This document shows, piece after piece, positions 7,829 through 15,729 of a stretch of 64,000 nt of DNA. The notes under the pieces are model-generated. The model was given only the letters and a program-made list of their open reading frames with translations. It made no database searches and was not told the origin of the DNA. Each line of letters starts with the position of its first letter. Position 1 is the first letter of the stretch. The translations under genes were made by a program, and so were the position numbers. The stretch covers positions 1 to 64,000 of the forward strand of contig NZ_NPBY01000033.1 in NCBI RefSeq assembly GCF_002272015.1, given 5' to 3'. The stretch is from Paenibacillus campinasensis. GTDB taxonomy: Bacteria > Bacillota > Bacilli > Paenibacillales > Paenibacillaceae.

Positions 7829-8887
7829 TTAATACAGCACCTTCGCTGCTTCCGATGTAAATGGTGTCATCTCGCTCCAGCGGCCATCGCGAAGCTTCGC
7901 GGCCCAGGCCGGATCCACCAGCAGCGCCCTGCCTACCGCCACCAGATCGAACTCCTGCCGATCCAGCTTTGAGATCAGCTTGTCAATGCTCGTGGACTCC
8001 GCTTCCGCTCCTTTCCCTTCAGAGAAATAGCTCGTCACTTCGCTGTCCAGTCCGATAGAGCCGACGGTAATGGTCGGTTTGCCAGTTAGCTGCTTGACCC
8101 AGCCGGCGAGGTTGAGCTCAGAACCGTCAAACTCCGGCTGCCAGAAACGGCGGGTCGAGCAGTGAAAGATATCGACACCTGCTTCAACCAGCGGTGCAAG
8201 AAATTGCCCCAGCTGTTCCGGCGTCTCAGCCAGCTTGGCTGAATAATCGCTGCCCTTCCATTGCGATATGCGCAGCACAATCGGGTAATCCGGGCCTACC
8301 GCCTGTCGGCAAGCTTCGATCACTTCAACTGCGAAGCGTGTCCGAGCCACGATATCACCACCATAGCGGTCTGTGCGCTGGTTCGTCTTCTCCCAGAAGA
8401 ATTGATCGATCAAATACCCGTGCGCACCGTGAAGCTCAATCCCGTCAAATCCTATGCGCTTCGCATCCGCGGCCGCCTGGGCAAATGCCTCAACGATATC
8501 CCGAATCTCCGCTTCAGTCAGCTCGTTCACGCTCCGGTCCGGGTTCAGTCCCATGTGCCACAGCTGTGGAATCACCTTGCCGCCTGCCTCATGGACCTCA
8601 GACACAACCTTTGACCAGCCCGCCAGCGCCTGCTCGCCATAGAAATGAGGGACAGCCACACCCGGCTGTTGATGGGCTTCAGGATGATTAACAATGGTCC
8701 CCTCCGTCACGATAAGGCCTACGCCATTCTCCGCCCGCCGCCGGTAATATGCCGCTACATCCGGACCGGGAATGCCGCCGGGAGAAAATCCGCGCGTCAT
8801 GGGTGCCATCACAATGCGGCTTGGAAGTTTCATATTGCCTATCGTCACAGGTTGAAACAGGGCCTGTACAGATTGAGAAGTATTCAT
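7829..8887 (-). CDS. NADH:flavin oxidoreductase, Old Yellow Enzyme family
   Basis: The 352-residue FMN TIM-barrel protein starts with LFQPVTIGNMKLPSRIVMAP, followed by MTRGFSPGG. The FMN and substrate site is visible in PQLWHMG near residue 108 and in GFDGIELHGAHGYLIDQFF near residue 170, which holds the His-Gly-Ala-His loop. DLVAVGRALLVDPAWA is the phosphate-binding end. Such enzymes reduce alpha,beta-unsaturated carbonyls, nitro compounds or related electrophiles (NemA/YqjM relatives). A TetR-type gene is transcribed divergently at 9092, with inverted repeats in the shared intergenic region, so electrophile-induced derepression is a fair inference. Confidence 0.92.
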   Translation of the reverse strand: MNTSQSVQALFQPVTIGNMKLPSRIVMAPMTRGFSPGGIPGPDVAAYYRRRAENGVGLIVTEGTIVNHPEAHQQPGVAVPHFYGEQALAGWSKVVSEVHEAGGKVIPQLWHMGLNPDRSVNELTEAEIRDIVEAFAQAAADAKRIGFDGIELHGAHGYLIDQFFWEKTNQRTDRYGGDIVARTRFAVEVIEACRQAVGPDYPIVLRISQWKGSDYSAKLAETPEQLGQFLAPLVEAGVDIFHCSTRRFWQPEFDGSELNLAGWVKQLTGKPTITVGSIGLDSEVTSYFSEGKGAEAESTSIDKLISKLDRQEFDLVAVGRALLVDPAWAAKLRDGRWSEMTPFTSEAAKVLY

Positions 8888-9020
8888 TTCATCAAGACCT
8901 CCAGTTCAGCTTTTGTTGTACCTTGGGTACGTCTATGATGATAAAAGCTAGGCGTACCTGATTCAACCAACAATATGCCCATTCTTTTGCTTAAACAACA
9001 GAATCGGCATATTGTATCTA

Positions 9021-9055
9021 ATATACACTTGTTAGGAAAACAACAGTTGTGTATT
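9021..9055. promoter_or_regulatory. Imperfect inverted repeat between OYE and TetR genes
   Basis: ATACACTTGTT is followed after a short spacer by AACAACAGTTGTGTAT; the outer ATACAC/GTGTAT and inner TTGTT/AACAA arms are complementary with a small bulge. It lies 36 bases before the TetR start and 133 bases before the OYE start, a plausible shared operator. Confidence 0.45.
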
Positions 9056-9091
9056 ATATAACCAATCATAGCTTCCAGGTAAGGGGTGTTC

Positions 9092-9703
9092 ATGCAAGTG
9101 TCGGATTTCCAATCCTCCAAGCGCACGGATCCGCGCGTCGTCCGGACCCGCCAGTTCATTCAGGACGCGTTTACGGAACTGTTAAGACATAAGGACTTTC
9201 ATCAGATTACAATTAGCGATATCACGAGCAAAGCCACAATCAATCGCGCTACGTTCTATGCGCATTATCAGGACAAATATGAGCTGCTTGACGCATTGTG
9301 GGCGGATGGGTTCACTTCGTTTCTGTTACAACGCATCCGGCCTGACGCTCCATTGACGGAGGAAACCATCCGGCAGCTGATACATGCGCTTTGCGATTAT
9401 CATCAGACTTTGAACAACAAATGCATGAAAAACTACACTTCCGTCGCCCCTGTGGTCGAAAAAAATATCAAGCAGCAGCTGGAGAGCTTTATAACGCAGC
9501 TAGTGACCCATGGCGCGAATGGCCAAGACCCCGCCCTGTTGAAATCGGCGGCGACTTCGATGAGCTGGTCCATCTATGGCGTCACGTATCAATGGAACCT
9601 CGACGGCAGAACCGAATCTCCGGAACAGTTGGCAGCGCGAATATTGCCCATTATGATGAACGGTGTCTCGGCCTTGAATTCGAATCCGCAACCGGTCTGC
9701 TGA
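9092..9703 (+). CDS. TetR/AcrR family transcriptional regulator
   Basis: The 203-residue protein has an N-terminal helix-turn-helix (about residues 12-58; VVRTRQFIQDAFTELLRHKD, then ITISDITSKATINRATFYAHYQDKYEL). The C-terminal part matches the TetR_C group seen in DhaS-like regulators. The ATG at 9092 follows AAGGGG by 5-6 bases; an upstream GTG at 9086 overlaps that site. It is divergent from the OYE gene and most likely represses it; this is inferred from gene arrangement and the intergenic inverted repeat. A hairpin terminator follows at 9781. Confidence 0.9.
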   Translation: MQVSDFQSSKRTDPRVVRTRQFIQDAFTELLRHKDFHQITISDITSKATINRATFYAHYQDKYELLDALWADGFTSFLLQRIRPDAPLTEETIRQLIHALCDYHQTLNNKCMKNYTSVAPVVEKNIKQQLESFITQLVTHGANGQDPALLKSAATSMSWSIYGVTYQWNLDGRTESPEQLAARILPIMMNGVSALNSNPQPVC

Positions 9704-9780
9704 AGCTCAAGCTCGATAAATATGACTTCTCATCAAGGTGAGGCGTTATTCGTGGAAGGCATCGTTCGGATGACACAGTA

Positions 9781-9817
9781 AGACCTGCACTTTCAATCGC
9801 TATAGTGCAGGTCTTCT
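9781..9817 (+). terminator. Hairpin terminator after the TetR gene
   Basis: AGACCTGCACT pairs with AGTGCAGGTCT (11 bp, 13-base loop) and is followed by TCTTC. Its position between the plus-strand TetR gene and the minus-strand small ORF at 9828 makes it likely bidirectional. The U tract is weak on both strands. Confidence 0.65.
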
Positions 9818-9827
9818 TCAAGTGATA

Positions 9828-9941
9828 TTATTCAGTGTAATCCGTATCCATCTCCGAATGAATATTTAACGAAGTACTGGCCATCGATACACCGTCCACG
9901 CCTAGTGCTTGAATCAGGATATGGTCATGGTACAATGACAC
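9828..9941 (-). CDS. Possible small protein of 37 residues
   Basis: A GTG start at 9941 has AGGGGG 6 bases upstream. The frame encodes a 37-residue peptide containing HDHILIQALGVDGVSMAS and ends at TAA just before the hairpin at 9781-9817. About 70 bases upstream is a TATAAT box in an AT-rich stretch. I recognise no family. The ribosome site, length and terminator position argue for a real gene, or for the surviving tail of a longer one. Confidence 0.4.
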   Translation of the reverse strand: MSLYHDHILIQALGVDGVSMASTSLNIHSEMDTDYTE

Positions 9942-10039
9942 TAAAATCCCCCTATCACACTATCTTAAAATCAAAAAATATTATAATAGTATTTTATTGG
10001 ATTTATGTCCTTGAATATCCATCTGGTTCTATAGTGGAT

Positions 10040-11161
10040 TTAATCCAGCGCCTGCCCGATGTCATAATCATTTATATCCAGATCTACAGGCAGCCCAAGC
10101 GCCAGCTTGGCCAGCTGATATCCCAAATACGGCCCAGCCGTTAATCCCGAAGAACCGAGTCCGTTGGCCGTAAAGAGTCCTTCCCAGCCCGGAATCGATC
10201 CAATGACCGGCAGAAATCCGGGCGTGAACGGACGAAAGCCTACCCGCATTTCCAGGAACGTGCTGTCCGCAAGGTCCGGCGCAAGGGACAGCCCTTTGTT
10301 CAGCACCTCCTGCATCCCCCCAGCCGTCACCCTTGGATCATAGCCGTCTACGTCATTCTCATGCGTCGTCCCGATGACGATCCTCTGATGATCAAAGGCC
10401 AGCAAATACTGATCGGAAGGCGGCATCACCACTGGCCAGGCGGCTGTAGCCTGATGTCCTTCAAGCTTCACATGCATAATTTGAGCCTTCTGATAGCTGA
10501 CGTTGAAGCGGATGCCGAGCGGCTCCAGCAGCTGTCTCGCCCAGGCTCCGGCACAGACGACGATACGGTCAGCAGCGATATATCCTCCATGGACAGAAGC
10601 CCCCGTGACACGATTCGAATCATATTCCAGCACGGCGTCCCCTTGGATCAGAACAGCTCCCTTTCGCTGGGCAGATCGGATCAAGGCATCCCGCAGGGCA
10701 CGGCCGTCCACTCTCGCGGCTCCGCTAATATGTACAGCCTGATACCCTTCTCCAAGCAGAGGGAACAACGCCTTGGTCTGATGCTCGTCCAGCCGGGTGA
10801 TCTCGCCCATTTCGGGCGCATCGGCCATTCGGTCCTGCGCCCGCTCTTCGATTCTCGTGATTTTCTCCTCGTCGTGATGAATGCTGAGCGCCCCGACCTG
10901 GGCATAACCGGTCTCCATCTCCCCCTCGCGTTCCAGCTCCGCAATCAATTCCGGGTAGAAGCGCGCACCCGCCTTCACAAGCCGATACCAAGCTTTATTC
11001 CGCCGCTGGGATATCCAGGGACAGATAATTCCCGCTGCCGCATCCGTAGCCTGACCGGCATCCTGACGATCCATAATCGTAACTTCTGCTCCCATTTTGG
11101 CTAACTGGTAAGCGGTCGAAGCCCCCAGTATTCCTGCCCCGATCACAATCACTTTCTTCAT
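10040..11161 (-). CDS. FAD-dependent oxidoreductase, DAO family
   Basis: The 373-residue protein begins with the Rossmann signature KKVIVIGAGILGASTAYQLAKMG (residues 2-24) and the acidic residue that binds ribose (IMDRQDAG). IVVCAGAWARQLL near residue 205 and the C-terminal motif GLFTANGLGSSGLTAGPYLG are typical of the DAO family (PF01266), which includes glycine and D-amino-acid oxidases and sarcosine oxidase-like enzymes. The substrate is probably an amine or amino acid. It lies 59 bases after the DinB gene on the same strand with no obvious terminator between, so it may be the last gene of the T-box-controlled unit. Confidence 0.88.
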   Translation of the reverse strand: MKKVIVIGAGILGASTAYQLAKMGAEVTIMDRQDAGQATDAAAGIICPWISQRRNKAWYRLVKAGARFYPELIAELEREGEMETGYAQVGALSIHHDEEKITRIEERAQDRMADAPEMGEITRLDEHQTKALFPLLGEGYQAVHISGAARVDGRALRDALIRSAQRKGAVLIQGDAVLEYDSNRVTGASVHGGYIAADRIVVCAGAWARQLLEPLGIRFNVSYQKAQIMHVKLEGHQATAAWPVVMPPSDQYLLAFDHQRIVIGTTHENDVDGYDPRVTAGGMQEVLNKGLSLAPDLADSTFLEMRVGFRPFTPGFLPVIGSIPGWEGLFTANGLGSSGLTAGPYLGYQLAKLALGLPVDLDINDYDIGQALD

Positions 11162-11220
11162 CGTTACACCCTTTCACACTGACACTCGTACTTGACGCCT
11201 ATTATATCATTTCGCCCACT

Positions 11221-11748
11221 TTAACGATGGGGTTGCAATACGCTCAAGAAGGCGATCCAGGGGCCGACATCCTCCCGGTACCTTCCAGCCATCACACGAA
11301 CGATTTGACTCAGATGTGTCATATCATGAACGACCCAGGTAGCGATTAGCTCGCTTGCCTTCACCGAGCCGAATGCAGGATGCATCCCTGTGCATTCAAG
11401 CTGGCTCTCATGCTGAACCAGCTGCTGCAGCTTGAGAATATTGTCTCCTCTAAGCTTCTTAAACTCGCTTAACCTGTCAGACAGCGGTGCTGCGGCGTGA
11501 TTCAAATGGGCGAAACGGTCGAATTCAGGGAATGGCTTACCTTCACCGCCGGACAGAATCATATCTAGCCGCGGGATCCAGTTGCTTTTCTCCCCTTCGA
11601 TCAGATGATCCAGTACTTGCGAGGCATTCCATGTGCCCTCCCCCTCATTGCACACGAGCCATGCGTCCGACAGGCCTGTGAATAGAGTTTCCAGCACCTT
11701 GGGCGTCCGTTCAAGCACCTCTATCGCTTCCTCCATACTAAAATTCAT
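11221..11748 (-). CDS. DinB-like protein
   Basis: The 175-residue four-helix protein fits the DinB/YfiT-like superfamily. Metal-ligand histidines are visible: QVLDHLIEGEK near residue 47 and ATWVVHDMTHLSQIVRVMAG near residues 133-152. The family includes thiol-dependent S-transferases that use bacillithiol as well as proteins of unknown role, so no reaction is assigned. The ATG at 11748 follows GGAGGAG by about 8 bases, preferred over the in-frame ATG at 11784. It lies 55 bases after the PP2C-like gene. Confidence 0.85.
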   Translation of the reverse strand: MNFSMEEAIEVLERTPKVLETLFTGLSDAWLVCNEGEGTWNASQVLDHLIEGEKSNWIPRLDMILSGGEGKPFPEFDRFAHLNHAAAPLSDRLSEFKKLRGDNILKLQQLVQHESQLECTGMHPAFGSVKASELIATWVVHDMTHLSQIVRVMAGRYREDVGPWIAFLSVLQPHR

Positions 11749-11803
11749 CTGGAACACTCCTCCTCTCCTTGCTTTATATTTCATCTCAATCGGAGCCTCT
11801 TCG

Positions 11804-12592
11804 TCAACTCGATGGCAGCGCCGCCGGATACGCGTTGTGAACCGACCAGCGTATGAAGGTCGTGCTGTCTACCGTTCTATGGCGAACCAGCCTGGCTAAG
11901 AATTCATCGCCCGACATCTGTCCCCTGCCCAGGTCAGGCATCGCACTCACACAGCCTTCTGCTTCCAAATAACCGTCCGTCATCACCATGATCCCGCTCC
12001 GTCCGGTTCGGAGCTGCCTCCGTCCAAGCGAGTAGCTCGGGACCGCCTGCTCGAATGTGTTCACCTGCCCGATCCATTCATAGAAATTTCGCTGATTCAT
12101 CGAGTTCTGCCCCCAGGACTCCAGTTCATCATGGAAGAGGAACAGCTGGCAATCTCCTACGGAGAACCACCACAGCATATTTTCGATACGCAGACAGATC
12201 AGACAAGAGGCTTCGCCTTGCACAGCTCGGCATTTCACTAAGAAACCATCCGATTGAAAGATATCCAGCACCCATCGCTCGATCCTGTCTACCGCCTTTC
12301 TCAGCGGCTGACGGAGTATGTCGCGGACGGAGCTTTCGTGATGCTGAAGCGTCTCCAGAATCAATACCGCGCTTTGACAGGAGCTGTGCGCGTCCACAAT
12401 CACGGCGAACTCCCAGGCCTCAGCCTCATCCAGCCACAGCAGGAATCCGTCCTCATTTTTACAGGCACCGCCCTCCGTGCATCCGCCATAACGGCCAACC
12501 GTCACATGCCGGATTCGCTTGCTGCTGGGTTGATCGAGATAGGCCTGCTGATCCCCGGTCCATAAGCAGCTCACGGACTCAACCCGCTTCAT
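11804..12592 (-). CDS. PP2C-like protein phosphatase
   Basis: The 262-residue protein shows a divergent PP2C fold: CKNEDGFLLW near residue 45, FAVIVDAHSS near residue 62, ASCLICLRI and FSVGDCQLFLF near residues 127-150, and GIMVMTDGYLEAEG near residue 200. The usual DGxGG motif is replaced by DAHSS, so metal binding may differ from classical PPM phosphatases. The ATG lies inside the end of the HIT gene (14-base overlap) with GGAGG 9-10 bases upstream, indicating translational coupling in the T-box operon. No membrane segment is seen. The target is unknown. Confidence 0.78.
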   Translation of the reverse strand: MKRVESVSCLWTGDQQAYLDQPSSKRIRHVTVGRYGGCTEGGACKNEDGFLLWLDEAEAWEFAVIVDAHSSCQSAVLILETLQHHESSVRDILRQPLRKAVDRIERWVLDIFQSDGFLVKCRAVQGEASCLICLRIENMLWWFSVGDCQLFLFHDELESWGQNSMNQRNFYEWIGQVNTFEQAVPSYSLGRRQLRTGRSGIMVMTDGYLEAEGCVSAMPDLGRGQMSGDEFLARLVRHRTVDSTTFIRWSVHNAYPAALPSS

Positions 12593-13037
12593 GATGAAGG
12601 ACCTCCTTCAGCCTGACGCACAAGGTTTCAACCTCATTCGCGGTTCCATAAGCGGCCTCATAGCCCCGGATGCTCGTGGGATGCCAGTATTCCTCCGGCG
12701 TGCCGGGATAACGAGGAATGAGATGAACATGGAAATGCGGAAAGGCATCCCCCTGCACAAAGGAATACACATGCTCTGCCCCTTCCGTTTCTTTAAGCGC
12801 CTTGCCGATCCGGTTCAGCACCGATCCAACCGCGCTCGCCTCGTCCTCTGTCATATCGCCATAGCCGGCAACATGCCGCTTCAGATCGACCATCACATAT
12901 CCCACGTAGACCGCTGAACCGCTTGAGCCGATATGACCGACATAGACATAGTCATCCTCATAGATACATCCGCCAGCAACATGAATCTCTCCCCGATGTT
13001 TACGACAAATAAAACAATCCGCTGTTTCCATGCCCAT
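12579..13037 (-). CDS. HIT family protein (histidine triad nucleotide hydrolase-like)
   Basis: The 152-residue protein carries the histidine triad HFHVHLIPRYPG near residue 105 and an N-terminal DCFICRKHRGE zinc/HIT-type start. HIT proteins hydrolyse or transfer nucleotides, including dinucleoside polyphosphates and AMP conjugates. The ATG at 13037 has AGGA 8 bases upstream; an ATG six bases later is also possible. It is the first gene after a leucine-type T-box leader (13073-13327) with no other gene between, so its expression should rise when leucyl-tRNA is uncharged. That is an unusual target for a T-box. Confidence 0.88.
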   Translation of the reverse strand: MGMETADCFICRKHRGEIHVAGGCIYEDDYVYVGHIGSSGSAVYVGYVMVDLKRHVAGYGDMTEDEASAVGSVLNRIGKALKETEGAEHVYSFVQGDAFPHFHVHLIPRYPGTPEEYWHPTSIRGYEAAYGTANEVETLCVRLKEVLHHEAG

Positions 13038-13072
13038 CACTCCATTTCCTCACCAATGGATTAACACAACAA

Positions 13073-13327
13073 CAAAAAAACCTACCGCCTGCAAAGAGGC
13101 GATAGGTTACCCGATCGCGGTACCACTCTTCTTGGATGCATGGCGAGCCGCAATGCTCCATCTTCTGGCCCGGTTAACGGCGGGGAACCGGCAAGACCTA
13201 CTGCATCGCTTCAGTCTTGACACTCACGGGCGAGCTTCAGGCGCCTACAGACTGTCTCACACCACACGACAGCTCGCTGGGCAATAGGCGGTTCCTTACT
13301 GTTCCCGGTCTTTGTGTTTCGAATTTT
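13073..13327 (-). promoter_or_regulatory. T-box riboswitch leader, leucine type (CUC specifier)
   Basis: The T-box sequence AGAGTGGTACCGCGA is at 13129-13115. It is followed by a terminator (AACCTA-CGCCT pairing with AGGCGGTAGGTT, then seven T) at 13108-13074. In stem I, CGGG and CCCG close the specifier loop. The 5' loop strand is AACAGTA and the 3' strand is GAAGCTCG, matching the arrangement in the B. subtilis glyQS leader. This places CTC (Leu) at 13234-13232. The variable base in the UGGN bulge is U, which fits A73 of tRNA-Leu. Stem II (CAAGAC/GTCTTG) and stem III (CCGGTT/AACCGG) are present. Confidence 0.92.
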
Positions 13328-13333
13328 GTTAAT

Positions 13334-13362
13334 AGCATAGAAGCAACCTCGGTTCGTGTCAA
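13334..13362 (-). promoter_or_regulatory. Promoter of the T-box leader
   Basis: TTGACA (13362-13357) and TATGCT (13339-13334) are separated by exactly 17 bases. The predicted start near 13327 precedes T-box stem I. Confidence 0.8.
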
Positions 13363-13400
13363 GTGCAACTTCAACTCAGTAACTTCATCTCAGCATCCGA

Positions 13401-14864
13401 TTAATGCGCGCTCGCTTTGGCACTCGCCCCTTGAGTTACCGCCAGCCTGTCCACCATGCTTTGACTTGACGTGTCCAGACCGGTAACGGTCACGCGATTG
13501 CCGTTCTCATGATATTTCTCGATCACCTTATCCAGAGCCCCCACAGCGGAATCATCCCAGATATGAGCCGCCGAGAAATCAATGACAATGGCCGCCGAGC
13601 GCAGCGAATAATCGAAGGCGTCAACAAAGCTGTTGCTCGAAGCAAAAAACAACTGTCCTTTTACCGTAAATACCGCCTCATCGCCATTCATGCGCTTGCG
13701 AACCTCCAGCTTGGACATTTTCGCTACAAAGAAAATAGCGCTGAGGATGACACCGGCAATAACACCTTTGGACAGATCATGAGTAGCCACCACGATAATC
13801 ACTGTCGCCAGCATGACGAGAGCATCCGATTTAGGCGCTTTCCTCAAATAGTTGAACGAAGACCAATCGAACGTGCCGATGCAGACCATGATCATAATAC
13901 CGGCAAGCACAGGCATCGGGATGAGCACAACCCAATCTCCGAGCACCAGAATGAGAAACATGAGGAACGCCCCGGCAACCAAAGTGGATAGACGGGTCCG
14001 TCCCCCCGACTTGATATTGATGACTGACTGCCCGATCATGGCACAGCCTGCCATGCCGCCAAAAAATCCGTTCACGATATTCGCGATGCCTTGCCCTCTG
14101 GCTTCACGGTTTTTGTCACTGCCTGTCTTGGTCATATCATCGACAATGGATGACGTAAGCAGCGACTCCAGCAGGCCGACAATGGCAAGCGCGAAGGAAT
14201 ATGGAAAAATAATGCGCAGCGTTTCCCAATTGAGTGGAACATCCGGAATCAGGAACATAGGCAGCGATTGCTGGATATTGCCCAGGTCACCCACCGTGCG
14301 CAGCCCGAGGTCCGACGAGATCGCGACGGCTGACAGCACCACAATGGCGATCAACGGCGCCGGGACGGCCTTGAAGAATCGGGGCACAATATACACAATC
14401 GCCAGTGTGATGCCAACAAATACATAAGTCATGCCCGAAATACCCCATACGTGCGGGATTTGCGCCATAAAGATCAAGATCGCCAGCGCATTTACAAATC
14501 CGATCATCACCGCTCGCGGAATAAACTTCATCAGCCTAGCCACCTTCAACACGCCAAAGATCAACTGAATGATTCCCGTCAAAATCGTAGCCGCCAGCAA
14601 GTATTGGAGCCCGTGCTCTTTGACCAGCGGGAGCATTAACAAGGCCATAGCACCTGTTGCTGCTGATATCATCCCGGGGCGGCCGCCCACAAACGAAATA
14701 ATGACCGCGATACAGAAGGAGGCGTACAATCCAACCATGGGGTCCACACCCGCAATAATCGAGAAGGCAATCGCTTCCGGGATCAATGCCAATGCCACCA
14801 CAATACCGGACAGCACGTCCCCTCTGACATTGGAAAACCAATTTCTCTTGATAGTCTCTATCAC
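13401..14864 (-). CDS. SulP family anion transporter with STAS domain
   Basis: The protein (487 residues from the chosen start) is a polytopic SulP permease. Hydrophobic segments cover residues ~20-390, with the family stretch GDVLSGIVVALALIPEAIAF at the start and GFFGGMAGCAMIGQSVINIKSGGRTRLSTLVAG in the middle. A C-terminal STAS domain follows (AAIVIDFSAAHIWDDSAVGALDKVIEKY). Substrates in the family include sulfate and bicarbonate; I cannot choose. The GTG at 14864 is preferred because GGAAGAG lies just upstream; an in-frame ATG at 14882 has no ribosome site. The gene is divergent from the recombinase-like gene at 15037. Confidence 0.88.
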   Translation of the reverse strand: MIETIKRNWFSNVRGDVLSGIVVALALIPEAIAFSIIAGVDPMVGLYASFCIAVIISFVGGRPGMISAATGAMALLMLPLVKEHGLQYLLAATILTGIIQLIFGVLKVARLMKFIPRAVMIGFVNALAILIFMAQIPHVWGISGMTYVFVGITLAIVYIVPRFFKAVPAPLIAIVVLSAVAISSDLGLRTVGDLGNIQQSLPMFLIPDVPLNWETLRIIFPYSFALAIVGLLESLLTSSIVDDMTKTGSDKNREARGQGIANIVNGFFGGMAGCAMIGQSVINIKSGGRTRLSTLVAGAFLMFLILVLGDWVVLIPMPVLAGIMIMVCIGTFDWSSFNYLRKAPKSDALVMLATVIIVVATHDLSKGVIAGVILSAIFFVAKMSKLEVRKRMNGDEAVFTVKGQLFFASSNSFVDAFDYSLRSAAIVIDFSAAHIWDDSAVGALDKVIEKYHENGNRVTVTGLDTSSQSMVDRLAVTQGASAKASAH

Positions 14865-14955
14865 TTCTCTTCCACACCTCATATTGATCTATTATTTGAC
14901 TTTGAACCCTTGCTCTCATCCGCCCTGTTCGAGAATCAACAGCAACAGTGTACCA

Positions 14956-15000
14956 CCATTTGATCCGAAATGGAACCTTTTTGAGACCATCAATTATGGT
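14956..15000. promoter_or_regulatory. Two adjacent inverted repeats in the SulP/recombinase-like intergenic region
   Basis: CCATTT-gatccg-AAATGG (14956-14973) and ACCAT-caatt-ATGGT (14986-15000) lie 13 bases apart, 36-80 bases before the start at 15037. Both share a CCAT half-site and could be operators for the adjacent helix-turn-helix protein. The first is followed by T-rich sequence on the plus strand but no plus-strand gene precedes it, so a terminator is less likely. Confidence 0.45.
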
Positions 15001-15036
15001 ATGATGTTGTAAATACAATCCCCTAGGAGATACGCG

Positions 15037-15591
15037 ATGCTGATTGGATATATGAGACCTTATCACGATGATTGGGAATGCCTCGATCAGAAGGCAGCCC
15101 TGGAGCAGCTACCTTGTGAGCAGATCCTTCGAGAAGAGCATTCCTCGGCGAAGCGGCGTTCGGAGCTCAACCAGCTTCTGACGCAGCTAGCGCCAGGAGA
15201 TAAGATTGTGGTTTATAAACTGTTCGCCATTGCCGATTCTACCCGGCATCTGGCAGAGCTGCTTGAAGCTATCCATGAGAAAGAGGCTTTCCTGCTGTCC
15301 CTATCGGAGCAGATCGACACCAGCCTGCCTGAGGGCTATCCTTTTCATCACATCATCAAGCATCTGGTGGAATTTCAAAGTGATGTCATTAGCGAGAAAA
15401 CAAAAAGAGGACTATATGAAGCAAAGCAAAAAGGAAACACGCCCGGCAGACCCCGCAAACCGGATGAGAATGTAAAGCGGGCGATTCTGATGTATCAGAG
15501 CAAACGCTATACGTTGGCTCAGATTAAAGAGGAAACCGGCATCAGCAAATCAACGCTCTACCGTTACCTCGAAAGCGAAGGCACCTATTAG
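15037..15591 (+). CDS. Serine recombinase-like DNA-binding protein lacking catalytic residues
   Basis: The 184-residue protein has the resolvase/invertase layout: an N-terminal domain starting LIGYMRP, a long helix (HHIIKHLVEFQSDVISEKTKRGL, then EAKQKGNTPGRPRKP), and a C-terminal helix-turn-helix (YTLAQIKEETGISKSTLYRYL). In active resolvases the start reads GYxRVS with catalytic Ser. Here it reads GYMRPYH, so the serine position is Tyr. The second active-site motif KLDRLGRD reads KLFAIADS, losing the Asp and both Arg. It is therefore unlikely to recombine DNA and may act as a regulator. AGGAG lies 8 bases before the ATG. Confidence 0.85.
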   Translation: MLIGYMRPYHDDWECLDQKAALEQLPCEQILREEHSSAKRRSELNQLLTQLAPGDKIVVYKLFAIADSTRHLAELLEAIHEKEAFLLSLSEQIDTSLPEGYPFHHIIKHLVEFQSDVISEKTKRGLYEAKQKGNTPGRPRKPDENVKRAILMYQSKRYTLAQIKEETGISKSTLYRYLESEGTY

Positions 15592-15729
15592 ACAGACAGG
15601 TGTACAACGACCCTTTCTTTCAAGTCGGTCCGGTTTATAACAACCTGTAACTGTTTATAGTCTGTATAATCCGCCATCGCTTTGGCGAGATTATCCATAG
15701 AAACTGACACGGTTCAGGAGGTTATATCG

